19,652 nucleotides of DNA, from NCBI GenBank assembly GCA_017997825.1, contig JAGOEH010000044.1:1-19652 (forward strand). Reading direction: 5' to 3'. Origin of the DNA: Candidatus Delongbacteria bacterium. Its GTDB lineage: Bacteria > JAGOEH01. Made by a program: the position numbers and the translations under genes. Below the pieces are notes generated by a model. That model did not search any database, was not told where the DNA came from, and was given only the letters and a program-made list of their open reading frames with translations. Of this stretch, positions 1-7,873 are shown one piece after another; within the stretch, counting starts at the first letter, position 1, and each line of letters starts with the position of its first letter.

Positions 1-1136
1 TGATTTCCCAATCCCAGCGGGAATCGGACATCACCTCGATTTTTGGGTGTCACTGGGGCATGTTGGGTCTGATCAAATCCGATTTCATCGATTTAAGCCG
101 ATTGACCGCCTCCGAGCTGGAGCTCTTAAAACGGACTCCCTCCAGCGGACTGGGCTCATCCCGGTACAAACTCAAAGATGAGAATATGCCCGAAGTCCTG
201 AAGGTTCTCCAAAATTACAATATCCGCTATCTGTTTGGGATCGGCGGCAACGATACTATGCACAACATTCACCAGATCGAAAAGTATTGCCGACAGCAGG
301 GTTATGAATTTTATGGAATGGGATGTCCCAAAACGGTTGATAACGACCTGTTTGGGACCGATCATACACCGGGTTTCCCGTCGGCCGCCCGCTATGTTGC
401 CTTATCGATCCTGCAGGGTGGAGTGTTGGCCCGCGACATGCAAAAGGTCGACCAGTATGTAATTTATCAGACGATCGGCCGGGATGCCGGATGGCTTGCG
501 GCGGCCGCATATGCCGCCAAAAAAGCGGAATCCGATCCCCCGCACATCATTTTAATGCCGGAGGTCCCCTTCGAGGAAGCCAAATTCCTGGCCAAGTTTG
601 AAGAATGCCATGCCAAATACGGTTTTGTTTCGATCATCTGTGGAGAAGGCATTGCCTACGCCGATAAAACACCAGTCTCTCAATCCAAAACTAAGGACCT
701 TTTTTCGAATATCGAATTTGGAGCTATGGGTGGTACATCGGCCGCCATGATGCTGCATCGGATGATCTCAGACAAGTACGGATACCGCGGAGAATTCCAG
801 GTTCCCGAATCCCTGCCGATGTGCTGTTCCGATCGTGCGACCGATCGAGATATCCAGGAAGCTTTCGAAACCGGACAGGAAGCAGTCCGCCTGGCCGTCC
901 AGGGGCAATCCGGACTGATGACGACCATTATCCGAACGGGCAGTGCTCCCTATACCACCCAAATCGGAACCATTCCGCTACAGGATGTAGCCGCCAAGAC
1001 CAAACCGGTCCCCTCCGAGTATATCTCATCGGATGGGTTTATGGTCACCGAAGCCTTCGGGGAGTATATCCGACCCCTGGTCGGAGAATTGCCGGTCTAT
1101 GCTGAAATCCCGCTTATCCCGGTCAAACCGGTTTAA
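1..1136 (+). CDS. pfp: PPi-type 6-phosphofructokinase, 5'-truncated by window
   Basis: Phosphorylates fructose 6-phosphate to fructose 1,6-bisphosphate in cytoplasmic glycolysis. The reading frame is open from position 3, so the first ATG at 60 is internal and the real start lies outside the window; I estimate a few tens of N-terminal residues are missing, including the first glycine-rich phosphoryl-donor loop. Visible PFK motifs are GGNDT (nt 243-257), PKTVDND (nt 327-347, holding the catalytic Asp) and IGRDAGW (around nt 474-494). In the PFK family, Asp after GGx together with Lys in PKT marks PPi-dependent enzymes, whereas ATP enzymes carry GGDG and PGT. GGND replaces the more usual GGDD. 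Some family members with these signatures use ATP or other donors, and some act on other sugar phosphates, so donor and substrate are inferred. It is followed after 67 bases by a SIS-domain gene and then a ROK kinase. Confidence 0.9.
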   Translation, partial: ISQSQRESDITSIFGCHWGMLGLIKSDFIDLSRLTASELELLKRTPSSGLGSSRYKLKDENMPEVLKVLQNYNIRYLFGIGGNDTMHNIHQIEKYCRQQGYEFYGMGCPKTVDNDLFGTDHTPGFPSAARYVALSILQGGVLARDMQKVDQYVIYQTIGRDAGWLAAAAYAAKKAESDPPHIILMPEVPFEEAKFLAKFEECHAKYGFVSIICGEGIAYADKTPVSQSKTKDLFSNIEFGAMGGTSAAMMLHRMISDKYGYRGEFQVPESLPMCCSDRATDRDIQEAFETGQEAVRLAVQGQSGLMTTIIRTGSAPYTTQIGTIPLQDVAAKTKPVPSEYISSDGFMVTEAFGEYIRPLVGELPVYAEIPLIPVKPV

Positions 1137-1146
1137 CACCCACCAT

Positions 1147-1181
1147 TGGGACGGATAATCCAACCGGGATTATCCATCCCA
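1147..1181 (+). promoter_or_regulatory. Strong intercistronic hairpin between pfp and SIS gene
   Basis: GGATAATCC (1153-1161) and GGATTATCC (1167-1175) are perfect inverted repeats around a 5-nt loop. After one C/A mismatch (1152/1176), the stem continues with five more pairs (1147-1151 with 1177-1181). An alternative outer pairing, ATTGGGA (1145-1151) with TCCCAAT (1185-1191), would reach close to the AGGAG of the next gene (1193-1197). There is no U-run after the stem, so it is unlikely to be an intrinsic terminator. An mRNA-stability, processing or translation-tuning element is more plausible, but this is inferred from sequence alone. Confidence 0.6.
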
Positions 1182-1203
1182 CGATCCCAATCAGGAGAAA
1201 ATG

Positions 1204-2226
1204 ATGAACAGTCATGATACTCGTTATTCCCAATATGCATTGACCCGTGAAATGCTGGAAACTCCCGGCATTATTAAAGCTTTCAAGACCAAAGCGCTGA
1301 ACGAACCGGTCGAGAGCCTGAAAGAATCCTGCAAACTGTTTCTGACCGGAGAGGGTTCCTCCCGGATTTTCCCGGCTAAGAATATGATATACCAAGCGAT
1401 GGCCGGCCATTCTTCCTTGACTATTCATACCGAGGGAAGCCGGCAGGCGGCCGAGCTGGATTTATCGGAGCGAGTCCTGTTTGGAGCCTCCAATTCCGGA
1501 AAAACCAAGGAAGTCATATCGTTGTTTTATCAGCGCAAATCCAAGGCTCAGTTTGGGCTGACCGCCCACCCCAACACCCCTCTGGAAGAGCTGAGCCAGG
1601 ATTGTTTTATTCTGAGCTGTGGTGCCGAAAATGCCGTGGCCGCCACCAAGAGCGTAATTGAACAGGGCTTGTTCTATCACCAATTACTGATGGCCTGTCA
1701 GGGCAAAACCATTACCCAGTCCCAACAGGATGAATTGGCCGCTAAATCACAGCAGGTTCTGGAAATGCCGATCCCGGCCGATTGGATTCAGGCCATGGCC
1801 AAAGCTCCCATGCTCTATTTTGCCGGCCGCAATAACGGGGTTGCCGAAGAAGCCACCCTCAAAACCAATGAAATCACCCGCAAAAAATCGGCTTATCTGG
1901 AAGGTACCTATGCCGTCCACGGAATCGAAGAAGTGATGAATCCCGACGAATGTGTGATTCTGGTCGATCCATTTCAGGAAGAGGAAGAAAAATTCCGGGA
2001 TGTATTGAAAGGAAATGTCGGGCTATCGGTTTTTGCCATCAGCACCCGCGACACCCTATTCCCCACTCTTAAAATCCCCTCCATGTCCGGATTCGATACC
2101 TACCTGCAGCTGCAAACCTGCTGGAATCTGCTGGTAGAAATCGGCCTAGCGTTGGGCATCAATCTGGATAAACCGGTACGTGCTCGTAAAATCGGGAACG
2201 AATTCATCCTTCCCGGCCAAAAATAA
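1204..2226 (+). CDS. Two-SIS-domain sugar-phosphate isomerase/deaminase, GlmS C-domain-like
   Basis: A stand-alone relative of the isomerase half of glucosamine-6-phosphate synthase (GlmS), also like the AgaS and FrlB families; it lacks the glutaminase domain. The first SIS domain carries SNSGKT (residues 96-101), the phosphosugar-binding loop, and AATKS near 146-150. Three GlmS-type catalytic positions appear kept: Glu223 in TNEIT, His239 in AVHG and the C-terminal Lys329 in RARKIG, matching KLKE, LKHGP and LAKSV of GlmS. This suggests ring opening plus isomerisation or deamination of an amino-sugar or ketose-amine phosphate, yielding fructose- or glucose-6-phosphate. Two ATGs stand in tandem at 1201 and 1204. 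AGGAG (1193-1197) lies 3 nt from the first and 6 nt from the second, so 1204 is preferred. The exact substrate is unknown; the neighbours (PFK, ROK kinase) support a catabolic role. Confidence 0.85.
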   Translation: MNSHDTRYSQYALTREMLETPGIIKAFKTKALNEPVESLKESCKLFLTGEGSSRIFPAKNMIYQAMAGHSSLTIHTEGSRQAAELDLSERVLFGASNSGKTKEVISLFYQRKSKAQFGLTAHPNTPLEELSQDCFILSCGAENAVAATKSVIEQGLFYHQLLMACQGKTITQSQQDELAAKSQQVLEMPIPADWIQAMAKAPMLYFAGRNNGVAEEATLKTNEITRKKSAYLEGTYAVHGIEEVMNPDECVILVDPFQEEEEKFRDVLKGNVGLSVFAISTRDTLFPTLKIPSMSGFDTYLQLQTCWNLLVEIGLALGINLDKPVRARKIGNEFILPGQK

Positions 2227-2250
2227 CCCTGTATCCTCAAAGGAGACCGC

Positions 2251-3213
2251 ATGGATTACTATGTTGGGATTGATCTGGGTGGAACTGAACTCAAGATCGG
2301 GATTATTGATCAGAGCGGAAGCATACTGATAAAAGATTCATTCAAAGTCCCCGAAGCCGCACAAGGTTCTCAGATTGTGAAGTTTATGGGAGACTGCACC
2401 CAGCAGCTGATGGACAAAAGCCAGTTTCCCAAGCAGAGTTTTAAGGGGATCGGGATTGGAGCTCCCGGGCTGTTGAATCCGGAAACAGGACAGTTGCTGA
2501 ATGTGGTGAATATCCCCCAATTGAATTCCATCTATTTGGCGCCGGATTTGGGTCAACGATTCGGAATCCCGACCTGGCTGGACAATGATGTAAATGCCAT
2601 GGCGTTAGGAGAGATGTTCTACGGTGCCGGCAAGGGCTATAAAGATTGTATTGCGTTGACACTGGGGACTGGCGTCGGCGGAGGGTTGATATTTGACGGT
2701 AAGCTATACCGGGGTGCCTGTTTCACGGCCGGTGAAATCGGACATCTCTCGATCAATTCCGACGGATTGTTGTGTCCCTGCGGCAACTACGGCTGTATCG
2801 AGCGCTATATCGGGCGGGACGGGATTATCAGCCGCTTCAAGTACTACCTGAGCAAGGAGATCCCCAGCACCATCCATCAATTTACCGAAGACAACCAGAT
2901 TACGCCCAAAGCGATCGCCAAAGCGGCCGAAGCGGGCGATGCCCTGTCTCGAGAAGTATTGGCTGAAACCGGAAAATATCTTGGGATTGCGTTAGTGACC
3001 CTAACCAATGTACTTAATCCCGAAGTTTTCATCATCGGCGGCGGGATTGCCAATGCCGGAGATCTGATTCTGGAACCGGCCCGGCATGAATTGCAAAAGC
3101 GGGCTTATACCATACCGGCAAAAAAGGTCAAAGTCGTTCAGGCGGCCTTGCGGAATGATGCCGGAATTGTCGGATCCGCTTCAATCGCTGTTGACATGCT
3201 GAAAAACCGATAA
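2251..3213 (+). CDS. ROK-family sugar kinase (glucokinase/N-acetylhexosamine kinase-like)
   Basis: ATP-dependent sugar kinase of the ROK family, 320 residues, a typical length for a kinase without a DNA-binding domain. The N-terminal phosphate loop is DLGGTE (residues 8-13). The catalytic Asp is Asp113 in DNDVNA, and ExGH with His165 plus the CPCGNYGC segment (Cys175, 177, 182) forms the structural zinc site of the family. GTGVGGG and the C-terminal GGGI are further nucleotide-binding loops. There is no N-terminal helix-turn-helix, so it is not a repressor of the NagC/XylR type. AGGAG at 2241-2245 gives good spacing to the ATG, and the gene starts 24 bases after the SIS gene ends. Glucose, N-acetylglucosamine, N-acetylmannosamine, fructose and allose are all known ROK substrates, and sequence alone does not choose among them. 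It ends 4 bases from the convergent radical SAM gene. Confidence 0.92.
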   Translation: MDYYVGIDLGGTELKIGIIDQSGSILIKDSFKVPEAAQGSQIVKFMGDCTQQLMDKSQFPKQSFKGIGIGAPGLLNPETGQLLNVVNIPQLNSIYLAPDLGQRFGIPTWLDNDVNAMALGEMFYGAGKGYKDCIALTLGTGVGGGLIFDGKLYRGACFTAGEIGHLSINSDGLLCPCGNYGCIERYIGRDGIISRFKYYLSKEIPSTIHQFTEDNQITPKAIAKAAEAGDALSREVLAETGKYLGIALVTLTNVLNPEVFIIGGGIANAGDLILEPARHELQKRAYTIPAKKVKVVQAALRNDAGIVGSASIAVDMLKNR

Positions 3214-3217
3214 TCCG

Positions 3218-4153
3218 CTATACCATTTCCATCGGGGAAGGAGCCTCATCGGTTCCTTCCCTTTTACTTAACCCCTCATCCACCATCTTTTGAATTTGAT
3301 GTTTTCGGTTGACCCAATCGGGTGCGATCAGCAGTTCTCTACTGTCTTCGCTGATTCGCTCGATAGCGATGCCGGGATCGAGATGTCGAATGAAGGCTAC
3401 AACCCGATCAACATACTCCTCCAAATTGATCAGGCTGATTTTCCCCTCGGCCAACCAATCCGCCATCACGGTATCCCGGACCACAGCCAATGGATGCAGT
3501 TTGACGCCCTGAAGCCGGCACTGATTGACAATCTCAGCGGCCCGGATCACGTCCGGCATGGTCTCGCCGGGCAATCCGAAAATCAGATGAGTGCTCAAGC
3601 GGATGTGGGGCAGACGCTGATGTAATACCCCGCAAATCCTTATAAAGTCACAGACCGTATGGCCCCGATTGATCAAACGCAAAATCGAATCGGACGATGA
3701 CTGCAGTCCGATCTCCAGCCAGATTTCCCGTTGGCGGGACAATTCATCCAGAACCTCCATAATTTCATCGCCGATACAATCCGGCCGGGTCGCGATGGAG
3801 ATGATTTTGATCTTCTCAAATTCAAGCGGTATCGACAACCATTGTTTGAGCTGTTCAGGAGGTCCATAGGTATTGGAGTAGGTCTGGAAATAAGCGATTC
3901 CCCCAAGGTAAGCACCGGATGAGTCAAGAAATCCAAGGCCGGAACGCAATTGATTCCGGATACTCTCATCGGCATGGCGGGCCAGAACGGGATTAAAACT
4001 TTGATTATTACAGTAATAACATCCGCCGGTCGAAATGGATCCGTCGCGATTAGGACAGGTCGCCGGTGTTGAGAGGGCAATTTTTTTCAGTTTGCCCCCG
4101 TATCGTTGTTTTAAATAGCAGGCAAAGGTAAGGTATTGATGCTGATCCGTCAT
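3218..4153 (-). CDS. Radical SAM protein, YhcC/TIGR01212-like
   Basis: A predicted 4Fe-4S radical S-adenosylmethionine enzyme of 311 residues. The cluster-binding cysteines lie in CPNRDGSISTGGCYYC (about residues 33-48), the long-spaced CX(11-12)CXXC arrangement typical of this family and of Elp3-like proteins rather than the common CX3CX2C. Later segments such as IGLQS, the NRGHT that follows, and HLIFGLPGE fit the radical SAM barrel. E. coli YhcC is the best-known relative; its reaction is not established, so no substrate is proposed. AGGA on the minus strand, 7 nt before the ATG, supports the start. It is the last gene of the elongasome run, 40 bases after comF. Its final codons double as the terminator hairpin of the convergent sugar operon. 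Confidence 0.88.
   Translation of the reverse strand: MTDQHQYLTFACYLKQRYGGKLKKIALSTPATCPNRDGSISTGGCYYCNNQSFNPVLARHADESIRNQLRSGLGFLDSSGAYLGGIAYFQTYSNTYGPPEQLKQWLSIPLEFEKIKIISIATRPDCIGDEIMEVLDELSRQREIWLEIGLQSSSDSILRLINRGHTVCDFIRICGVLHQRLPHIRLSTHLIFGLPGETMPDVIRAAEIVNQCRLQGVKLHPLAVVRDTVMADWLAEGKISLINLEEYVDRVVAFIRHLDPGIAIERISEDSRELLIAPDWVNRKHQIQKMVDEGLSKREGTDEAPSPMEMV
3235..3265 (+). terminator. Intrinsic terminator of the pfp-SIS-ROK operon
   Basis: GGGAAGGAGCC (3235-3245) pairs with GGTTCCTTCCC (3251-3261) over 11 positions (one G-U) around the loop TCATC, followed at once by TTTT (3262-3265). It sits 21 bases past the ROK stop codon. On the minus strand the stem is not followed by a T-run, so it should act in one direction only. 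It lies wholly inside the last codons of the opposing radical SAM gene. Confidence 0.75.
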
Positions 4154-4193
4154 TTGATCATCCTGTCTTGAAATGCCGGTTCGATCAACCGTA

Positions 4194-4871
4194 TCATGGT
4201 TCGGTCGATAGACGAGTGGCCAATGCCAGGAGTTCCACCCGTTCGACCCCCTGCATTTTTAGCGTGAAGGCACACTCATTGGCGGTTGAGCCGGTTGTTA
4301 CCACATCATCGATCAGCAGAATCGAACGCAGATTGGGGCTCATAGGGGATACAATCTGGAAAGCCCCGGTCAAATTGATTCGGCGCTGATGTCCATTCAA
4401 TCCGGCCTGGGACTGGGTATTCACGGTTCGACCGAGTAGATTCCTCCGCATCGGCCGAGCGATCGAACGGGCCACGGATGCAGCCAGCATTTCCGATTGA
4501 TTGAATCCCCGTTGTCGCTGCTTAGCTGGAAAAAGAGGAACCGGGATGACCGTTTCTACCCATGTGAAATCATAAAGAGCGATCCGCGATATCAGTATGC
4601 GTTTTAGAAAGGCATAAGCCGACATATTATAATGATATTTGAACTCGGTAATGGCATGTTCCATAGCTGACTGATAGCGGCCGATAACATGCAGTGCATC
4701 CAGATAGGTACATTCCGGTACAAACAACGGATTGTGATCCTGAAAATAGTCGATCCGGCCGCATCGGGCACAGACAAAATACTCACCGGCTTTCAAGGGA
4801 GTTCTGCAATTATAACAGCGCTGAAAAAATATCAGAGAGACCAATCCATCCCGGATCGAGCTAATATTCAT
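4194..4871 (-). CDS. comF: ComF family phosphoribosyltransferase-like protein
   Basis: ComF-type protein linked in naturally competent bacteria to uptake of single-stranded DNA in the cytoplasm; many non-competent species also carry it. The N-terminus has a four-cysteine zinc finger (CYNC and CARC, about residues 18-37). The C-terminal half is a type I phosphoribosyltransferase fold with the PRPP loop LLIDDVVTTGST (Asp188-Asp189). The ATG at 4871 overlaps the end of rodA by 11 bases. A TTG at 4886 in the same frame could add five residues, but neither candidate has a clear Shine-Dalgarno, so initiation probably depends on translation of rodA. RGFNQSE (about 120-126) is another family hallmark. 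Presence of comF does not prove competence, since no other com genes are in the window. Confidence 0.92.
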   Translation of the reverse strand: MNISSIRDGLVSLIFFQRCYNCRTPLKAGEYFVCARCGRIDYFQDHNPLFVPECTYLDALHVIGRYQSAMEHAITEFKYHYNMSAYAFLKRILISRIALYDFTWVETVIPVPLFPAKQRQRGFNQSEMLAASVARSIARPMRRNLLGRTVNTQSQAGLNGHQRRINLTGAFQIVSPMSPNLRSILLIDDVVTTGSTANECAFTLKMQGVERVELLALATRLSTEP

Positions 4872-6105
4872 AGCGGTGCCGGCCAATGTTCAGAATAAAT
4901 CCGATCAGGATCATATTGGTCAGCAGGGAACTCCCTCCATAGCTGATAAACGGGAGCGGGATTCCGGTGACCGGCATGATGCCGATAGTCATCCCGATAT
5001 TGATCAGCATCTGAAAAAACAGAATCGACGTAATCCCGACTACCATTAATTGTCCGAAAAGATTCCGGGTTTCCATTGCAATCTGAATCGAATAGATAAA
5101 GATGATCATAAACAACCCGATGACCACCATACATCCGAAAAAACCGGTTTCTTCACCAATAACGGAAAAAATGAAATCGGTCTGTTTTTCCGGTAAAAAA
5201 TCCAGATTTTTCTGAGTTCCCTTCAACAACCCTTTTCCGAACATCCCGCCGGATCCGATTGAAACCTTGGATTGAATGATATGATACCCCGAGGTCAGTT
5301 TATATTTACTGGGATCGAGGAAGACAATTATTCGTTGTTTCTGGTAATCATGGAGATGGTTCCAGAGGTAGGGTGTCAAAATACCGATACTGGTATTCAA
5401 CAGGAAGAGGAAAATAATGATGCGGAGTTGGAATTTTGAAATATAGAGAAGAAAAAGCATTAGGAAAACAAAAATGAACCAGGTCCAGATATTGAAAGCC
5501 GCCACTATATTGATAATGGGGAGGACGATGAAGATGATGGTGATGGGTTTAAATCCCCGCCAGAAAATCATTGGGATCATCAGGATAAAGAAGATAAGCG
5601 CGGTACCGAGGTCCGGCTGCTTGAGTACCAGAGCCATCGGAAGCATGATGATTCCGAAAACACCAGCCAGATACTTCCAATGATCCAAAGGAGGTTTCAG
5701 ATGATTCAGATAGAAGGCCATCATCAAGGTTACTGCGATTTTAGCGATTTCAGAGGGTTGGATGTTAAAAAAACCGAGATTGAACCAGCGGGTGGAGCCG
5801 GAAACGGTGCGGCCGAAAAAAAATACAGCGATCAGGGCGATAATGGAAAATACATAGAGAAAAGGGGCCAGATTAAAAATATAGCGGTAACTAAATAGTT
5901 GGAGAAGTATTATAATAACCAGTCCGATCCCTAATGATACCAGTTGTTTCATGAAGAGGTTATCCGGAAGGGTGATGGTGGCGGAATAGATAAAAAATTG
6001 TCCGATCAGGCACAGACTGATGGTTGCCATCAGGATCGGGGTAGGGAAATTCCGGTTACTGAAGATATAGCTCAGGTAGGGTTTACAGGCTTTAATAAGT
6101 GTCAT
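4861..6105 (-). CDS. rodA: Rod-shape peptidoglycan glycosyltransferase RodA (SEDS)
   Basis: A polytopic inner-membrane SEDS protein that polymerises lipid II into glycan strands for side-wall growth with PBP2. Recognisable family segments are GSTRWFNLG and QPSEIAKI in the N-terminal half, LPEKQTDFIFSV with the conserved catalytic Asp310, GEETGFFG, and PLPFISYGGSS near the C-terminus. About ten hydrophobic segments are visible. At 414 residues it is longer than E. coli RodA (370); the extra length seems to lie in a hydrophobic stretch around residues 185-250. The ATG has AAGG 7-8 nt upstream and overlaps the mrdA stop by 14 bases. Adjacency to mrdA and mreBCD distinguishes it from FtsW. Confidence 0.96.
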   Translation of the reverse strand: MTLIKACKPYLSYIFSNRNFPTPILMATISLCLIGQFFIYSATITLPDNLFMKQLVSLGIGLVIIILLQLFSYRYIFNLAPFLYVFSIIALIAVFFFGRTVSGSTRWFNLGFFNIQPSEIAKIAVTLMMAFYLNHLKPPLDHWKYLAGVFGIIMLPMALVLKQPDLGTALIFFILMIPMIFWRGFKPITIIFIVLPIINIVAAFNIWTWFIFVFLMLFLLYISKFQLRIIIFLFLLNTSIGILTPYLWNHLHDYQKQRIIVFLDPSKYKLTSGYHIIQSKVSIGSGGMFGKGLLKGTQKNLDFLPEKQTDFIFSVIGEETGFFGCMVVIGLFMIIFIYSIQIAMETRNLFGQLMVVGITSILFFQMLINIGMTIGIMPVTGIPLPFISYGGSSLLTNMILIGFILNIGRHRYEY

Positions 6106-7873
6106 GGGTAACCTTCAGGCTGTCGTAATAATAGGATAAGAGCTGACCGACGATGGGAGCCGCCATGCTTCCGCCGTGGCCGACGTTTTCAAGGACACAG
6201 GCGAAGGCGACTTCCGGGGCCTCATAGGGAGCATAACCGGCGAACCAGGCATGAGTTAATTCACCCGGATTTTCAGCCGATCCGGTTTTACCTGCAACCC
6301 GAAGTCCTTCGACGGATGCCCGGCCTCCCGTGCCGGAGTAAACGACCGCCAGCAGACTTTTTTGAATCAGGGACAAGGTTTGCGGTTGTATATCCAAGCT
6401 GACCGGTTTGGGATGATTGAAGTACTGTCGGCTGGACGCCGGATCATCCCAACTTACCAGCAGATGAGGGGCAAATCCATGACCATTGTTGCCGATCAGA
6501 TTCATCATATGAGCCATTTGAATCGGAGTCACCAGGATTTCTCCCTGACCGATGCTCAGATTCAACAGAATCCCTCTTGGGAAACGATGATTCCCGAGTT
6601 TTTTTCGGTAATACTCATCATTGGGAATCAAGCCCTTGCTTTCGCCCTGCAAGTCGATACCGGTGACTTGTCCCAGATTCATTTTAAGCGAATATTGGTA
6701 CATGTTCTCCAGTCCCAGCTTCAGACCGAGCTGATAAAAATAGACATCGCAGCTTTGAGCCATGGCCTGAAGAAGGTTGAGTGATCCATGCCCTTTTAGA
6801 TTCCAGCACTTGAAGTCCCGATTACCCAAGCTGTAGTACCCGATACAAGGGGCTTGGGTCGTGAATTCATCGAACCCAAGGACCTCAATGGCGGCGGCGG
6901 CCGTAACCACCTTGTACACGGAACCCGGCGGATAGCGGCTACTGATGGCCCGGTTAAACATAGGATGATAAGGATCATTGATCAATGAATTCCAGTTTTC
7001 CGAGGATATCGTACCGGAGAGCATATTCAGATTATAGCGGGGATGATTGGCCAGTACCAGAATCTGGCCGGTTTTGGCATGCAGCATAACCAGAGCCCCG
7101 GCATTATAGGGCGATAACAGTTCTTCCGCCTTGCGCTGAAGATTCATATCAATTGAGAGAGTAATATTATGGCCGGGCTTGGGAAACTGCGTTTTTTCCG
7201 GATAGATCTCGCCGATTTCCCGTTCCATGGCATTGACTTCAATCAGCTTAATTCCATCCCGCCCCCGCAGCAGGTTCTCATATTCGGATTCCACCCCGGA
7301 CCGGCCAATCAGATCTCCAAAGCTGTATCCTTTTTCGCTCAGTTTATCGATTTCTTCTTCACTGACTTCATTCAAATACCCAATAATGTGACAGGCCAGA
7401 TCGTTGAAAAGGTAATACCGGATCTGCCCTCGTTCCACATCGATTCCCTTCAAATCCTCCTTATGCTCTTCGATCATGGCAATCCGTTCGTAATCGACAT
7501 TACGCGCTATCGGAATCGGTTTATAAGAGGATCGAACCCGACCGATTTTCATGATCTTCTCCGTATCCAATTCAAGAATGGAGCAGATCTTTTTCAGTGT
7601 CCTTTCCCGATCACCAATTTTGTAAGGCGTAATTGAAACCGTATAGGAGTTGGTATTGAGAGCCACAATGCGGTGGTTTCTATCATAGATCAAACCGCGG
7701 GGTGCATTGATGGAAACCAGGCGAATCCGGTTACGATCCGATTCCCGATAATAGAGCTGATATCGTATAATCTGGAGATTGAACAATTGAATAAATAGCG
7801 GACACAGCATGATTCCATAAAACAAATAGAGAAAGTTTCGTTTTTGTTTGCAACTATTCGGCTGATTAGGCAT
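6092..7873 (-). CDS. mrdA: Penicillin-binding protein 2, elongation-specific transpeptidase
   Basis: Class B monofunctional transpeptidase that cross-links peptidoglycan during lateral growth, paired with RodA. One membrane anchor spans about residues 15-33; then comes the dimerisation/pedestal domain (APRGLIYDR near 57-65, GRSGVE near 190), then the penicillin-binding domain. The active-site motifs are SVYK (Ser318, Lys321), SCD (Ser374) and KTG (Lys529). SCD replaces the SxN of most class B enzymes, as SSD does in E. coli PBP2, which supports PBP2 over FtsI. No PASTA domain is present. At 593 residues it is slightly shorter than E. coli PBP2 (633). The ATG overlaps the mreD stop by 8 bases with no obvious Shine-Dalgarno, so coupling to mreD translation is likely. 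Confidence 0.96.
   Translation of the reverse strand: MPNQPNSCKQKRNFLYLFYGIMLCPLFIQLFNLQIIRYQLYYRESDRNRIRLVSINAPRGLIYDRNHRIVALNTNSYTVSITPYKIGDRERTLKKICSILELDTEKIMKIGRVRSSYKPIPIARNVDYERIAMIEEHKEDLKGIDVERGQIRYYLFNDLACHIIGYLNEVSEEEIDKLSEKGYSFGDLIGRSGVESEYENLLRGRDGIKLIEVNAMEREIGEIYPEKTQFPKPGHNITLSIDMNLQRKAEELLSPYNAGALVMLHAKTGQILVLANHPRYNLNMLSGTISSENWNSLINDPYHPMFNRAISSRYPPGSVYKVVTAAAAIEVLGFDEFTTQAPCIGYYSLGNRDFKCWNLKGHGSLNLLQAMAQSCDVYFYQLGLKLGLENMYQYSLKMNLGQVTGIDLQGESKGLIPNDEYYRKKLGNHRFPRGILLNLSIGQGEILVTPIQMAHMMNLIGNNGHGFAPHLLVSWDDPASSRQYFNHPKPVSLDIQPQTLSLIQKSLLAVVYSGTGGRASVEGLRVAGKTGSAENPGELTHAWFAGYAPYEAPEVAFACVLENVGHGGSMAAPIVGQLLSYYYDSLKVTHDTY

Noticed and set aside
4194-4871. comF as evidence of natural competence
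   Set aside because: comF homologues are common in non-competent bacteria and no other competence gene is in the window.
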